A stretch of 64,000 bases of DNA, taken from contig KN817520.1 of NCBI GenBank assembly GCA_000827495.1, positions 257,979 through 321,978 on the forward strand. The letters are read 5' to 3'. Within the stretch, counting starts at the first letter, position 1, and each line of letters opens with the position of its first letter. Shown piece after piece: positions 37,318-49,230 of this stretch. Below the pieces are notes generated by a model, which worked only from the letters and a program-made list of their open reading frames with translations, was not told the origin of the DNA and made no database searches. Source of the DNA: Hypholoma sublateritium FD-334 SS-4 (lineage: Eukaryota > Basidiomycota > Agaricomycetes > Agaricales > Strophariaceae). A program made the translations under genes and the position numbers.

Positions 37318-40300
37318 CTACAGCGCCAGCAAGTTCACCTGCCAATCCTTGACCCGCGCCGCGTCGGGCTTGGGCACCTGGTCTATCGGGCTCATCGCCT
37401 TGCGCTTTTCCACCTCCGCCATGCGCGTCACCCACCCATCTACGGGCTCGGCGTCCTCGTCGCCGTCGACCGCGGGCCGCGCCCAGATCTCCTCCACCGC
37501 TTCCTTGAGCTCCGCCTCGAACGCCGCGACGTCGCGCTGCAGCGCGAGCCCCTCCGCGCGGTGCTCCTCCGTGAACCGGAACAGGTGCGGCAGCAGACTG
37601 CGCGTCTCGCCTTGGCACGGAAGAAAAATAACGGTCAGCGTCAGCACACTCCCGCATTCCACGCAGCGCGCGTGCGCGCCGAAACAGGGGTGCGCGCAGC
37701 TCAGCTCGGTGCTCACCTTGCGCGACCGCGAACTTGTCCGCGAGCTTGCTGACCGAGCGCAGGAGGTACTCCTCCTCGTCGACGGTGCCCTTGCGCCCCG
37801 AGCCGACCTTGCGCTCCATCTTGCGCTTCGAGCGCGAGGTCCGCCTGCACATGCACGTGTCAGCGGAACGGAAACGCGATCAGCGGCGGGGCGGGGGCGG
37901 CGCACCGTGATGACCGGGATGCGGAGGTCGGCGCGACCGTGTAGCGCGTGAACGCCGTCGGCGCCATCGACACGTCCGTCATGACGTCCACGTTCGCCAG
38001 CGCCGGGTTGTCCTCGACGCCGTAAAACGCGTCTGCCCAGAGCGGTCAGCATACATACGGGGTGCACGGCGCAGATAGACCGCGCGGCGCCGCCGACTCA
38101 CCGGGCTCCTCTACCTTCCTGATGCGGAGTTCGCGCAGCCGGGCGACCTGCTTCCGCAGCTGTTCGCGCATTTCCGTCAGGTCCTCTGATATCTGCGCCC
38201 TGCTCTCCAGCGACGCCGGGTGCACGATCTCCTCCAACAGGTTTGGCTCAGAGTGCAGGCGGATCTAACGCAGCCGTCAGCTCTGTAAAAAAACCTGAAA
38301 CAGATACAACGCACAATCCGTCGAGCCTCAGAAAACGCATTCCCCTGAACCAGCGCGATGACGGCGGCTTGGGTATTCTGCGCGTAATCGAGCAGCACAG
38401 TTCCGGCCTCCACATACCGCTTTTTCGATGAAAGGTCCTCTGGAGATAGCCCCTGCCTCGGTTACTCTGGCAAATGAAAGATAGAAGACGAGCTGACCTG
38501 CGACACGGTACGCCAAATCTGCAACAGCTTCTTCGTCCATTTCTGCCTCGTCACTCTGCGCAAGCTCAAACAGCTCCTGCCAATCTAGACCCTTCTCGTA
38601 TGCAATCAGGGCTTTCGTAGTTCGCTTCGCCTCCACTAAAGCTGAATGGTTTCGAGAAAATTAGCACACACAGCGGAGCTCTAGCATGTACACCCACCTG
38701 TAGCAGCCTGCCGGAACTCCCGCCTCTCAAAGAGCCAATCGCCATACGAACTGAGAATGTCCTAGAATTGTGCGTCAGCTATGTCATCCGCAGCAAAGAA
38801 AAATGGCCACATACTACGTGGTGTTCGGTCCCCTTCCATATCGCCAAGGCCGACTCATACAGACGGTGCTCCTCCGTATATTCCACCGCCTCATCGAACC
38901 GCTCCGGACCTGCATTCCGCAAAAATGCAGTACAAAACACAAATGCTTAAGCTTCCGAGGATACCCCGATTCCGCACTGGGGAAAGTCTACGCACCTGCG
39001 AGGCTCAAATTCCTCAGCGCACTTTCGTGCCGCTTGAGATGGGCGTCGATCTTGAATCTCTGATAATACTTGTCCAGTGCGCGCAGTTCGCGCAGGAACG
39101 GAAGATACTCCCTCGGGTCCTGTAGCATAGAAATAGATCAGCGCCGAAGCTCGCTAAATTAAATATCCACGTGGTTTCAATGAGAAGGTCGTACGCCCAG
39201 CGGGCGCGCTCGCTGAAGAGCGGCCTCCTCGGCGAAAGTTGAACACAGAAAATAAAGAGAGAAATAAACACCTTCTGCGCATGCTGCGCGATCATGATCA
39301 CGAGCGAGAAGTCGTACATCCCGAGCGCGGTGTCGAACAGCTGGTTCGCATCAACGAGGAAGATGATGTACTTCACCGCCTCCTCCACGATGTCCGGGTG
39401 GGACTCTGCAATGACCATAAAAGGTGGGTGTTCAGGGAACCCGCGGCAGGAACTTGGAAGACGGGCTACGCACCGCGCAGGCGCAGCAAGAGCGACAGGC
39501 CGGCCTCGTGGTCGGGCGGTGTCTTCACGACGTGCGCGGTCAGGATCGCGTTGACGTATTCCGTCAAGTCGCGCCGCTCGAGCTCCGCGCGGAACGCATC
39601 GCAGCACTTCGCGATGAACTCAGGCGTGTGGGCGCCGCGTCTGTTCATCATGATCAGTACACAGCCGCCAGACCTACAGGCACGGAATGGCGCTCACCCG
39701 ATGAGCGCGAGGAACAGATTGAGGTGGTCCACCTCAGGGATCTGGTCCACAAACGCAGGGATGCGCGCGCAGAACGCCTCCGGGTCGTGGTCGACAATGA
39801 CATTCAGGTCGATGCGGTGCTTGCGGCACGCGAAGAACGCCTTGCGGAAGTTCCCCCTGGCAGCGGCGCGGCGCGCACACGTCAGCGCAGCGCACGGGGA
39901 GCAAGCAAGCAAGCAGGCGGGGGAGGACTCACGCGTCGAGGTCCGCCTTGACCACCTCCATCACCAGCGGGCGCGGGTTGATCGTCTCGAGGTTCCCGCG
40001 CGGCATCTGCAGCACCAGGCCCATCGCGCTCGGCACCGCGACGACGATGCGCGACCCGCGCTCGACCTTGCGCCGCTCCCACTCCGCGGGGACGTCCTTC
40101 GGCGGCTCGCCCTCCTGCGCGAAGACGCCGGGGAGAGATGCGATCGGCGCGAACACCGCCTCGTGTGTGTTGGTGGTGAAGATGACGAAGGCCGATGCGA
40201 GCGTGAACGACGTCGTGTTGGTCGACAGCACGCGCGTTGCTTCGGACGAGCGTGATGCGTACAGCTTACCAGACTTGGCGAGGCCGATGAATATCGCGTC

Positions 40301-42659
40301 TTCCCCTGGCACAGCGACCTTGTGGACATGGATGCAAAATTCTGCGAAACGCGCGATGCGATCGAGGACTTCATCTTTGTGGGTGTCTTGATCCGATATG
40401 AGGCAGAGGTCAGAATCATGAATATCAGCCATCACTCACAAGTGAAGATCTCCCCGTCTGGGCCCTGATACGTATCCGCGACAGAGCCAGTCAACAGCCG
40501 GCAATTCCGATGTGGGAGCAGGAAAGCACCCGGGGAAGTTGCGGCACCGTCCTTGACGCTCAGAACAGCGACACTGTCCTTTGCGTTCCCAGAGCCTGTT
40601 CCAAGCGCCGTGATGGTGTACCCAACTCCCGCCGCCTCGAGGGCAAGCTGCCTCCAAAGAATCGTCTGATCGTCACTGACAGACCCAGCCCAGATTCTGG
40701 TCGGTTCCATGATCTTTGGCAGCCCCGGGAGAAGCCGCATGTGTAGCTCCCAGATCTCAACGTATCCGTGTTCCCAGAGGAGTCCGAGTGTATCGTTTTC
40801 AGGGCAGAAGGTAGCGTATATCGGCGTGCGTGCCGCAGACGTCACGGGTGGCGATACGGAAAGCTGGAAGGAAGACATCGGGGGAGGGACATTTTGCGAG
40901 CGGAATGGTGTCAAAAGGATCTGCGCTACAAGAGAGATGTTTAGAAGATCACCGGCTGAGGTTTTGGAGACGTACATCCGTCAAAGACAGCCACGGCGCC
41001 TGAATCGTTCGGTGGACGTGCGATGGAGCTGAAAGTGTCCCATGAGTACATCCTTTGCATCAGTGTTTCTGCAAAATATTTTAAGCGCGATGGGCAATAT
41101 TATAGAATAAAGATATCAACTTTCTGTTGTGAGAGTCAGATGCAACGCCAATTCGGGGTGCCAGGTCAACGACGTAAACCGCCCGGGAGTCGACGCTGAC
41201 GTCGATGGGGCGGAAATTTCGTGCTTCAGATACCTTTCGAAAAAAACTAAGAATCTATCCCAAACGACAAAAGAACATCGCACCAATGATAGTTCCCCGT
41301 CGTCCAAAATTGCACTACCATCGCCGATAAGCCACCCCCCAATACATACTCAAAAAACCCACTCACCAACATCCCCCTTCTCCCCCTCGATCCACACCGC
41401 CAGCACATTCGAGTCCGAGTTCCACGCGAGCTCGCGCACCCGGTACCCCCACCCCCCCATCCCCACACCCTTCACACCCAGCGCCTCGGGGCGCAGCCCA
41501 AACTCACCATGCCGCAGCCCATTCCGCTCGAAGCACACGACGTCGTGCCGCCCCGCGCGCCCCGCGCCGCCGCCCGCGAACCCGAAGCGCTGCGTGCCCA
41601 GTAGGAGGTTCCCCGCGGGGCGCCACGCGAGCGCGTGCTCGAGCCCCGCGACGGGCTCCGCGGTCGCCTGCAGCACGCCCTCGCGGTCGTACACGCGCAG
41701 CGCACGGCGGGCGTCCGCCGCTGTGGCGCTAGAGGAGGAGAGGGAGGAGACGGCGAAGAAGAGCCCGTCGCCGCGCCAGCTGATGCGCGGGAGCGCGTCG
41801 TCGTCCGGGCTCGCGCCGACGGTCTCCGCGGGCGCGGCCTGTGCGGCGGTCTTCCCGAGCGAGCCGTGGAACTGCGTCTGCTTCGAGCCCCAGCCGACGT
41901 TGATCGGCGCGTCTGCGGGTGGGCGGGTGTCAGCCGCGCTAGGTGGAGAGGGAGCAGGGGACGTGCCTTCGCCGAACTCTTCGACGGATATAGGGCGCTC
42001 GGACAGGACGTCGAAGGTCGATGTGAGTATGATCAGCTTGCGCTCGCCTGCAGGCCGTGCGGTCAATACGTTCTTTATACCAGTATATGCAAACCCACCT
42101 GTGACGATCGCAACCACCGACTCGTCGGGGTTCCACGCCGCAGCGAGAATCCCCGCCTCGAACGTGCCCTCGACCTCGAACTGCTCGGGGAGGGGTGAGT
42201 CAGCACCAACGCAAGCGCCCCGCGGACCGCTGAGACACAATGCAACGCACCGGCGCGCCCTCGTCCTCCACGGGAACGACGACGACGTCCCCGCTGCGCA
42301 TTATCGCGCAGATCTTGCGCGTCTCCGCCATGAACCGCAGCGCGACCGTCTGGTGCACGCCGGGCCCGGTCGACGAAGCGAGTGTCTGAAATTTTGCAGC
42401 TAGCGTCGGCGGCGCCTGCACAGCAGCAGCAGCAGCTTCAGTGTGAGTGGAGCGGGAGGAGGGGGGGTACACGCACAGGCGGCTTGTTGAACCCTTCCGA
42501 CTGGTCGATCTTGTATAGCACCACGTCGACTTCGCCGGCTGCGTTGCGCGTCTCGGATGCGGCGTAGATCGCATTTTCGTCGAGATCGAACGCCGTCGCG
42601 GTGACTTTCGCCGTGGGGATCTGCGACTCCCACGACGAGATAAGTGTGAGGTTTCGCAT
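37318..42659 (-). CDS. ELP1: Elongator complex subunit ELP1/IKI3
   Basis: Twenty-two exons: 42477-42659, 42251-42415, 42099-42180, 41967-42047, 41367-41912, 41284-41314, 41121-41233, 40976-41068, 40440-40925, 39933-40374, 39698-39856, 39474-39640, 39272-39405, 38996-39119, 38815-38909, 38698-38761, 38498-38635, 38315-38439, 38102-38264, 37906-38032, 37717-37844, 37318-37610 (1312 aa). The N-terminal half is the double beta-propeller (APINVGWGSKQTQFHGSLGK; VVQFWTTGNYHW; YSWDTFSSIARPPNDSG), the C-terminal half the TPR-like dimerisation arm (DPREYLPFLRELRALDKYYQ; RFKIDAHLKRHESALRNL; AEDLSSKKRYVEAGTVLLDY). Near residues 1173-1192 lies the basic tRNA-binding/nuclear-signal stretch RSKRKMERKVGSGRKGT. 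Elongator makes the mcm5/ncm5 modification on wobble uridine. Intron 4 appears to be GC-AG and is 54 bp without stops, so it could be retained. Confidence 0.93.
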
Positions 42660-42880
42660 GATTTCCTCCCGGAAACGGAGGGAGGCGAAAAAAGAGAAGC
42701 AGAGAGGCGGCAGAAAGCAAGCAGAAAGTTTGGAGTCTTGCTTGACGCGCGCTGATCAAGCGATTTGAGGCGTTGTTTGCATCCGGGAGCTCTGCCAAAC
42801 TCGTCCCAAGAATTTGCCGCGCCGTCGACATTCTCTTGTCCACTCATCCCAAGCTCATCGGTCTATCCATCAACTCCAAA
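42660..42880. promoter_or_regulatory. Shared bidirectional promoter of ELP1 and EFG1
   Basis: Only 221 bp separate the two start codons, which point away from each other. No clear TATA box is seen, as usual for constitutive genes. Both products serve translation (tRNA wobble modification; 18S rRNA maturation), so joint control is plausible but inferred. Confidence 0.5.
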
Positions 42881-43810
42881 ATGGCTCCAACGCGAACCCA
42901 CACACCCACCCAAAACGCCGAAGCATCCTCCTCCTCAAAACCCAAGACAAAACGAAACTACCAGCGCACCGCGCCCGCGCCCGAAGCCAGCGGCGGCGCG
43001 CCCGGCGTGCAGAAGATCAAAGCCGCGCTGAGGCAGACCCGGCGCCTGCTCGCAAAGGTCGATTCCCCGCTGCATGCTGCCCGCGCCGCATTCACACCGC
43101 GCTCATCCATCTGCTAGGACAAACTCGCCGCGGACGTGCGCGTGGAGACGGAGCGGCGGCAGCGCGCGCTCGAGGCGGAGCTGCAGCAGGCGGAGGTGGC
43201 GCGGAAGGAGAGGGCGTTTGCGCTGCGGTACCACAAGATCAAGTTTTTTGGTGTGTGGTGGGCGTTGCTCGACTGATGGATGACTGACGATGTTTTGGCT
43301 AGAACGACAAAAGGTTTCGCGCAAGTTGAAGCAAGCGAAAAAAGCTGTAGACGCTGCCAGCTCCAAGTCGGAAAAGAAGAAAGCATCGTCGGAACTGTAC
43401 GATCTGCGCGTTGATCTCAATTACATCCTGGTACGCACGCATTCACTGAATCGAAATTATATTCCAACGTTTCCTTCTTTCAGCATTACCCGAAAGCGAA
43501 AAAATACATCTCCCTCTTCCCACCCGAGGTGCGAAAGGGCGAAGAGCCTTCAGCCGCATCGTTAGCGGAAGCGACTAAAACGAACGCCGACCGCGACGAA
43601 GTGAAGAAATGGATCCGCGAGCAGATGGAAAGCGGCGACTTGCCGTCAGAGCCGGAGGTAGAGCAGGCGCATCATCAAGGCGGAAATAATCGCGCGCAAA
43701 AATGGCCGCAGGGAGAAGCGGTTTCTGCCCCGGCAGAAGAGAAAAAAGCGGTGGATGCTGCTGCACAAGAGGACGACTTTTTCGGTGACTCTGATGAGGA
43801 TTCTAGGTAG
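42881..43810 (+). CDS. EFG1: rRNA-processing protein EFG1
   Basis: Four exons: 42881-43057, 43118-43250, 43303-43430, 43484-43810 (254 aa). The protein starts with a basic, Ser/Pro-rich tail, then the conserved EFG1 core: GVQKIKAALRQTRRLLAKDK, RQRALEAELQQAE, RYHKIKFFERQKVSRKLKQA, SELYDLRVDLNYILHYPKAK and KYISLFPPEVR. The C-terminus is polar and ends in an acidic DDFFGDSDEDSR. EFG1 acts in the nucleolus in early processing of the 18S rRNA precursor. Helical, highly charged composition fits a small-subunit processome protein. It is divergently paired with ELP1. Confidence 0.92.
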
Positions 43811-46163
43811 TATACTGAATACTTACGAGATGGTCAATTTCTTGCTTCCCCATTATTGCTGTACCCATCGAAAGCCACTCAAGATAACTATGATTACGCG
43901 GGTTATTATACCACCCAGACAGTTTATTTTTATTTTTGACAAGGCATTTGAACAGTAGAAAGTCTTGTAATAAAATAATTTCATTTCATTGTATACTAAT
44001 TATTTTATTAGACCTATGCCATAAGGTTAGGGTTAGCGCAGCGGACCGGCAATAAAAAAGCCCGCCCAGCCAGAGTGGCCGGNGCGGGACTGGGAAATAT
44101 TGAGACGATGCATGAGCCTAAGCCCATACAAGCCGCAGTGGGCCTCTGGGGACAAGGTCGCCGTGCTATGAAGTACCACCACGGCCCACAGACCCAGGGA
44201 GGTGAAGGGGCCTATGCCATCAAGGTAAGTATGAGGTCTTCAGTTGCTCGGGCGTCCTTTATATAGCACCGCGGCATCGCGCACGGACCACTTGCTCTCA
44301 GCTGCTCAACGTGACTCATCCGGAGCCCGGATTCCGCAAGAGCGACGCTGAGCGCGTTTCAAAGACTTCAACTGACCAATTGTCGAGTTGAGAAGACCGA
44401 GGAATGGCAGGGACCTGGAGTGTCTCTTTAAAGCTCTATATCCAGAGCTTCCTTCATTTTCCTTCGTGGAGCAGCACAATGAAATCACCCAAAAATCACC
44501 AATATCCGACGGGAACAGTCTGAAGTTCATAGAGAAAGTACACCGTCCTCCCTACCAAACCCACAGCAAGAACTGAGCGCCAGGAATAAAACATCCGCCC
44601 CGCGGTCTCAACTGAAGATGGCTACGCATCATGATCAAACCGCGGTGTGATCCTACCCACATTGTGGATCATATCACAGTGTCAGATGAGCAAATAAGCT
44701 TGACGCGAGAGATGAAGACAAGGTCATATGCGAGCTTAAAGTGCAAAACTGTGTCTGGACAGCGCCTGGCAGAGGCGTTCACGACTCGGAGTGGGAAGGG
44801 CGCCATCACCGTTAAAATTAGAGATCGTTTTTGGATCGTTTGCTAAAGATAGACGAAATGCCCCGGTAAGTAGATACCGGGTCCCGGAAGGGCTACAGAC
44901 GAAGCAGGACTTTACATATTCGCGTCGGGTTATGAGAATGGAATATGTCCCTTGAGCTGAAAATATCGTCGAGATAAAGATGCAGTGAACACTGATTGGC
45001 ACCCAAACTTCAACTAGAGTACAACTAGCGCACGCTGAATCTACCTCGCTCGCATCTGATCGACGCGGACGCTGTATCATCACAAATCATCAGCGGACCG
45101 CTGTGGCACTATATCACTGAAGATCGTACAAACACGTTTGAGACCCAAATCCCGAGCGTCCAACACTGACGAAATTCAAATTCGGCGATCGATGCCGTTC
45201 GTGGAAAGGCGTCCGCAACGCGCGGGCAAGGTCATGGGAAGCGCCCCGCCCAGCCGTCGGGTGGCCCGCGAGGGTAGTACGTATCTCGAATATACATACC
45301 AGAATATACCCAGGCGCGGGGCAGTATCTGGCAGTATGCCTCGCTTGACGGTAATATGTGAAAATCAAAAGATACGCGTACCAGAAAGCACATTGACTTG
45401 GATTTATGCTCGGATTTATGGTCCTATTTTCCTGGTGATAGTGTCGAATGACATGGGAGTGCGTCGATGGGCGCAGAATCCGAGTAAGAGTTCTCAAGGT
45501 GGGTATACCCGAACGTGCGTCGGTACACACCAGGAGACTGTCTTATGCTAGAGGAGGTTCGCTTTTCTTTGGCTTTGTGCAAGGACATTCAATTGTTTAG
45601 ATATTTAATTTGATTTCTTGTTAAATTGTAGAGCACTGGCTTGACCATGTCGGAATACAGGACCAGTGAGCACAGAAAGAAATGTGTCTTGTGTGAATAA
45701 TTACATGATGCGCCTGCGACGAGGAATGTTTGCTTCTTTTACTTAGGATCCGTGTGTGCGGACACGGGGTACCATAGGGCGCTATAATGATCCAGCCTCG
45801 GCTGAAGGTGCTCTTGCGTACCTGTTTTGCGGGGAACTAGCACATGGCTCTTTACCAGCGCTGATAACATGTCCCGTAGCTTGCCAGTCCAATGTACCCA
45901 GTACCAACCATCCAAGAGAGGCAATAAATCGCCGACCACGGAAGGAGTGGCGCGCATCGTCCGGTCTGAGAAACAAATATTCTCGAGCCTTCTCCTCCGG
46001 TACCACGCATGATCAACCGAGGACGTCTTTCTCGGCCCTGTGACCTCGAGGCAACAGTCCCGCCGGGTGAGATTTGACGCTTCCCGTCTATTTTTAGTCC
46101 ACTTACTATGTACACGTCTAATTTTAGCCACTCAGATATCTTCCCGGCGCGCATCTGCGAAGC
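43811..46163. other. 2.4 kb intergenic region
   Basis: No gene supported. It contains one ambiguous base (44083), two tandem telomere-type units (GGTTAGGGTTAG, 44025-44036), and at 44719-44730 a CAAGGTCATATG that matches 12 bp of the glycopeptide promoter element. Confidence 0.45.
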
Positions 46164-46178
46164 GCACATATGGCCTTG
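46164..46178 (+). promoter_or_regulatory. 15-bp glycopeptide promoter element, copy A
   Basis: Reads GCACATATGGCCTTG in the sense direction of copy A, 224-238 bp upstream of its ATG. The same element, with one or two changes at the centre, lies upstream of copies B, C and E in the same orientation. Confidence 0.6.
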
Positions 46179-46328
46179 TCCTCACCCAACGCCACGCACC
46201 GCGGCGCGATCTCATCCTGCTGCCGATGAGTATCACCCGCCCTCGCTGTGCGGCGTTTCATCCCCAGCGCGCGAGTGCGGTCCGCGTAGTATGACCAACG
46301 TTCACGCTCAGGCGTAGGCATCCGGGAG

Positions 46329-46338
46329 GCATAAAAGG
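46329..46338 (+). promoter_or_regulatory. TATA-like box, glycopeptide copy A
   Basis: GCATAAAAGG about 65 bp before the ATG. Related TATAAAAG or TATAAAGG boxes lie 70-90 bp before copies B, C, D and E. Confidence 0.5.
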
Positions 46339-46401
46339 GATTGGCACGGGTTTGGTTCCTCAGTCAGCTGCAACCCCGACTTCGTATTCCGGCTCGTAAA
46401 G

Positions 46402-47278
46402 ATGCTCTCCTTCGCCTCAGTCTTCTCTCTCGTGCTCGTCACTGCCGCGATCGGCGTCCAGGCCGAGACGCACACCGTGCACTTCACGAACAAGTGCGTA
46501 AACTTGATCCGTTAGAACAGACCATGCAGCAACTGAGCATATAATTTAACCACTCAGCTGTGGCTTTGGAACGGTAAGCCTCTTGCAGAAGAATTGTAGC
46601 GCGTCTTACAGATATATTCCGCTCTAGCCGACCTTGATCCAGGGCGGACGCGTGCTCTCTACCGGAGGCGACTTCACGAGCAACGGGCCCTTGACCGCGG
46701 CCATCGCGTACGTCCCAATCACCATTCACGCCGGAGTCCGTTTCTCACGCTCAAACGACATAGGTACTTGCAGACAGGGAGCTGCGGGTTCAACGGCGAG
46801 GGATGCACCCTCGTCGAGACCACCCTGGTCAACCCGACGTCCCCGGGAAGCGGCTCGAGCACCGACCTCTCGCTCATCCCTCCGTAAGCTTTACTCTGTC
46901 GAGGCGGCTTTCTCGAGCTAACTCGGCCTTTGAATTTAGCCACGCGTTCTCCGTGACCTCTGGATTTGGGTACGCAATGACCGCGCTGAGGTGTCCGGCG
47001 TATGTTGATCACTTTCTAATAGATACTTCAACGGGTGCAACGGGGCCGGAGCTGACTGTGAGTGGATTGTAAAATTGCATACAATCTATGTATATTGATT
47101 TATTTCACCACAGGCACGAACGCCAACTGCCCTACGGCGTTCCACAACTCCAACGACAACAGCGTCCAGGTTGCTTGCCAAGCGGACAACGTGAGCTCGT
47201 TCATTAGCTTACCACAGTACAATTTTTCTGAGGCGTTGGTTTATACAGGTTAATCTTGCTATTACATTCTGTGATTAG
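46402..47278 (+). CDS. Small secreted cysteine-rich 'glycopeptide' protein, copy A
   Basis: Eight exons: 46402-46493, 46558-46573, 46628-46707, 46764-46883, 46940-46969, 47023-47057, 47114-47190, 47249-47278 (159 aa). A signal peptide (MLSFASVFSLVLVTAAIGVQ, then A|ETHTVHF) leads to a mature domain of ~138 residues with eight cysteines (NNCGFGT, GSCGFNGEGC, YFNGC, ADCTNANC, VACQADN, TFCD). The conserved core ETTLVNPTSPGSGSSTDLSL is typical of the basidiomycete family that annotation pipelines call 'glycopeptide'; the biochemical function is unknown to me. The fold is probably a disulfide-stabilised beta sandwich (inference). It is the only copy on the plus strand and lacks the intron inside the Y-L-Q-T-G segment that copies B, C and E have. 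Confidence 0.9.
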
Positions 47279-47472
47279 TTAATCGTCTTAGCGGCGTATC
47301 TTTATGTGGCATTCTACCACTTGTCCTGTGTAATTCCTTAATACAACTTCCCTGAGCCCTGAGAAATCCGTTTTCAGTTCTCCAATAGAATTTACATAAG
47401 TAATCGAGGATTTCCAAAGACATCGCTCCATATGTATACATGCAAATTACTCTTAGGAACTCCGTTCCGTAC

Positions 47473-48439
47473 CTAATCGCAGAAAGTGATTGCAAGGTTG
47501 ACCTGAATTTCACAGCACGCATCAATAGATATACCTGGTAACGCAAGTCGATGCATGGTGGCCTACATTATCTGTGGCGCATGGCGGGTTTACTGGGACG
47601 ATCCCATTAGTTTCAGCTGCGGGGCAGTTGGCGTTCGTGCCTATAATAGTACATGGCTCGTGAGATTCACTGCGTCCGGTTAGCAATGTCACTTTAACCA
47701 ACTCACAGTCAGCTCCTTCCCCGTCGCAGCCGTTGAAAAATCTAGACGATGAATATGTTCAATAATTAGTACTCTTGACCATCTAGAGGCAAAATTAACT
47801 GAAATCACCCACCCATATCCAGTGGTTACTGAAAAAGCAGCACTTCAAGAGATCGGAAGTGCCCAAATATAAGTCAAGGTGTGGAGACAGTAGGAATTGT
47901 ACGCACGGAGGAGTAAGAGATATAGAGACGTTAGAATTGGTTCCTGGGGACGTTGGGTTGATTAAGTTTATAACAATAATGGTGCATCCTTGGCCCTCGA
48001 GTCCACAATTTCCTGCCACTATATATCAGTAGCTGATTAATAAATAGTATACGAGTTTACCTGTCTGGAGATACCTAGAGTTATTGGACGTGAGGAATGT
48101 ATCTACATCGTAGACACATCGAACCTTACGCAATTGCATCGATTAAAGGACCGTTGATTGTAAATGGGGCCCCGGTTGAAAGTACGTTTCCGTTCTGCTC
48201 CAGGATCGGCTTCATCATATGGCAGCGCATGCGGTCAGGATTACTCCACAATGTCATTTTTAAGGCTTACAGTTCCGAAGCCACAGCTAAAAAGAATGAT
48301 GGCATATCAGCTATTCGGCTTCTACCCTAAACTAAGGACAGGCGTACTTATTGACGAACTCGATTGTGTGCGTCTCAGCGCGGGCGCTGATAGCACAGCC
48401 AACGAGTATGAATGAAGCCAAAGATCCAAATGAAAGCAT
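47473..48439 (-). CDS. Secreted 'glycopeptide' protein, copy B (most divergent)
   Basis: Nine exons: 48348-48439, 48271-48286, 48130-48209, 48061-48074, 47907-48018, 47813-47842, 47707-47741, 47567-47640, 47473-47502 (160 aa). Signal peptide MLSFGSLASFILVGCAISARA, then ETHTIEF. All eight family cysteines are kept (NNCGFGT, GNC, GQGC, FFNGC, ADCTNANC, NPPCATDN, TFCD), but the centre is diverged (GLEGQGCTIIVINLINPTSP) and a Val-Ala pair is inserted before G-N-C. Frame and splice sites are intact, so it looks functional but fast-evolving. It carries the extra phase-1 intron (48019-48060) after Q-T. Its duplicate, copy D, has decayed. Confidence 0.85.
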
Positions 48440-49230
48440 TGTTATCACTGATCGGTAAGCGGGAGCTAAATCAAGGTGAGCGAGCGGTGCAAGTCTTAAG
48501 CTTACCGAGTCACCCATGACTTTTATATCTGTGCTGCGGGGCATTTGTCACAAACGCGGGACATGGGCTCACATTCGCGACCCGGATGTAAGATGTCTAC
48601 CACAAGTATATGCGGCTAGCGTCGTGCGTGGCTCACGAAAACAAGGTCATATGTGCTTCACGGAATGCCTTTGGTAATGGACATCATCGAGCCGAATTAA
48701 AATTAGACGCCCGACTACTATAAATAGACTTCCAGATATCTGGGACCCGGCAAGTGTTCGGCGGAGACTTGCAGTGTACGCTCTAGATTATGATCTGATG
48801 AGTGCGCGAGCGAGTGCGTGTCTGGATATCTTTCGATCCCGTCCCTCATCAAAAATGCTTCGCTTCTTTCAACTCCTGCCCCCAGAACAATTACAATATC
48901 AATATCAATATCAAGTTGCGCAGCCTACTGTGGAGTGGCACGAGAGTGCATTCTGATCTCCGGATCCTCATACAATTGTCTACCAATGTTCATCATTCAA
49001 ATCCCCTTTTCACCACGGCCTTGGAAAATGTATTGTGAAGCGCGGCCGCCCATACGGCTAACGCCCGCCTCTCCATCCTATTCTCTTTGATGCATGTCCA
49101 TAACACTGTGAGTCTTACAAAACACTATTACTGACCTCTCAAAATTGAATTGTACAAACATATTGGTTACAAACGGTTATCCCCATAGAGCGAACGGTAC
49201 TTCTTGATACTCGTCCGAAAGACGACTTGT
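48440..49230. other. Spacer between copies B and C (duplicated at 53720-54473)
   Basis: Holds the copy B promoter: TATAAAAG at 48519-48526 and the 15-bp element at 48642-48656. The rest is non-coding but clearly alignable to the spacer between copies D and E. Confidence 0.6.
48642..48656 (-). promoter_or_regulatory. 15-bp glycopeptide promoter element, copy B
   Basis: CAAGGTCATATGTGC on the plus strand, i.e. GCACATATGACCTTG in the sense direction of copy B, about 203-217 bp upstream of its ATG. Confidence 0.6.

Noticed and set aside
39239..40255. Plus-strand 338-codon frame
   Set aside because: GC-rich antisense shadow of ELP1 exons 10-13; no motif.
41129..42403. Plus-strand 424-codon frame, the longest on the plus strand
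   Set aside because: Antisense shadow of ELP1 exons 2-7; Ser/Pro/Arg-rich composition is the usual by-product of high GC opposite a real gene.
42410..42440. (CAG)n microsatellite
   Set aside because: A short run inside ELP1 intron 1 near its acceptor; ordinary.
45114..45551. Overlapping ~137-codon frames on both strands
   Set aside because: Neither has a motif or splice support; likely chance in GC-rich sequence.
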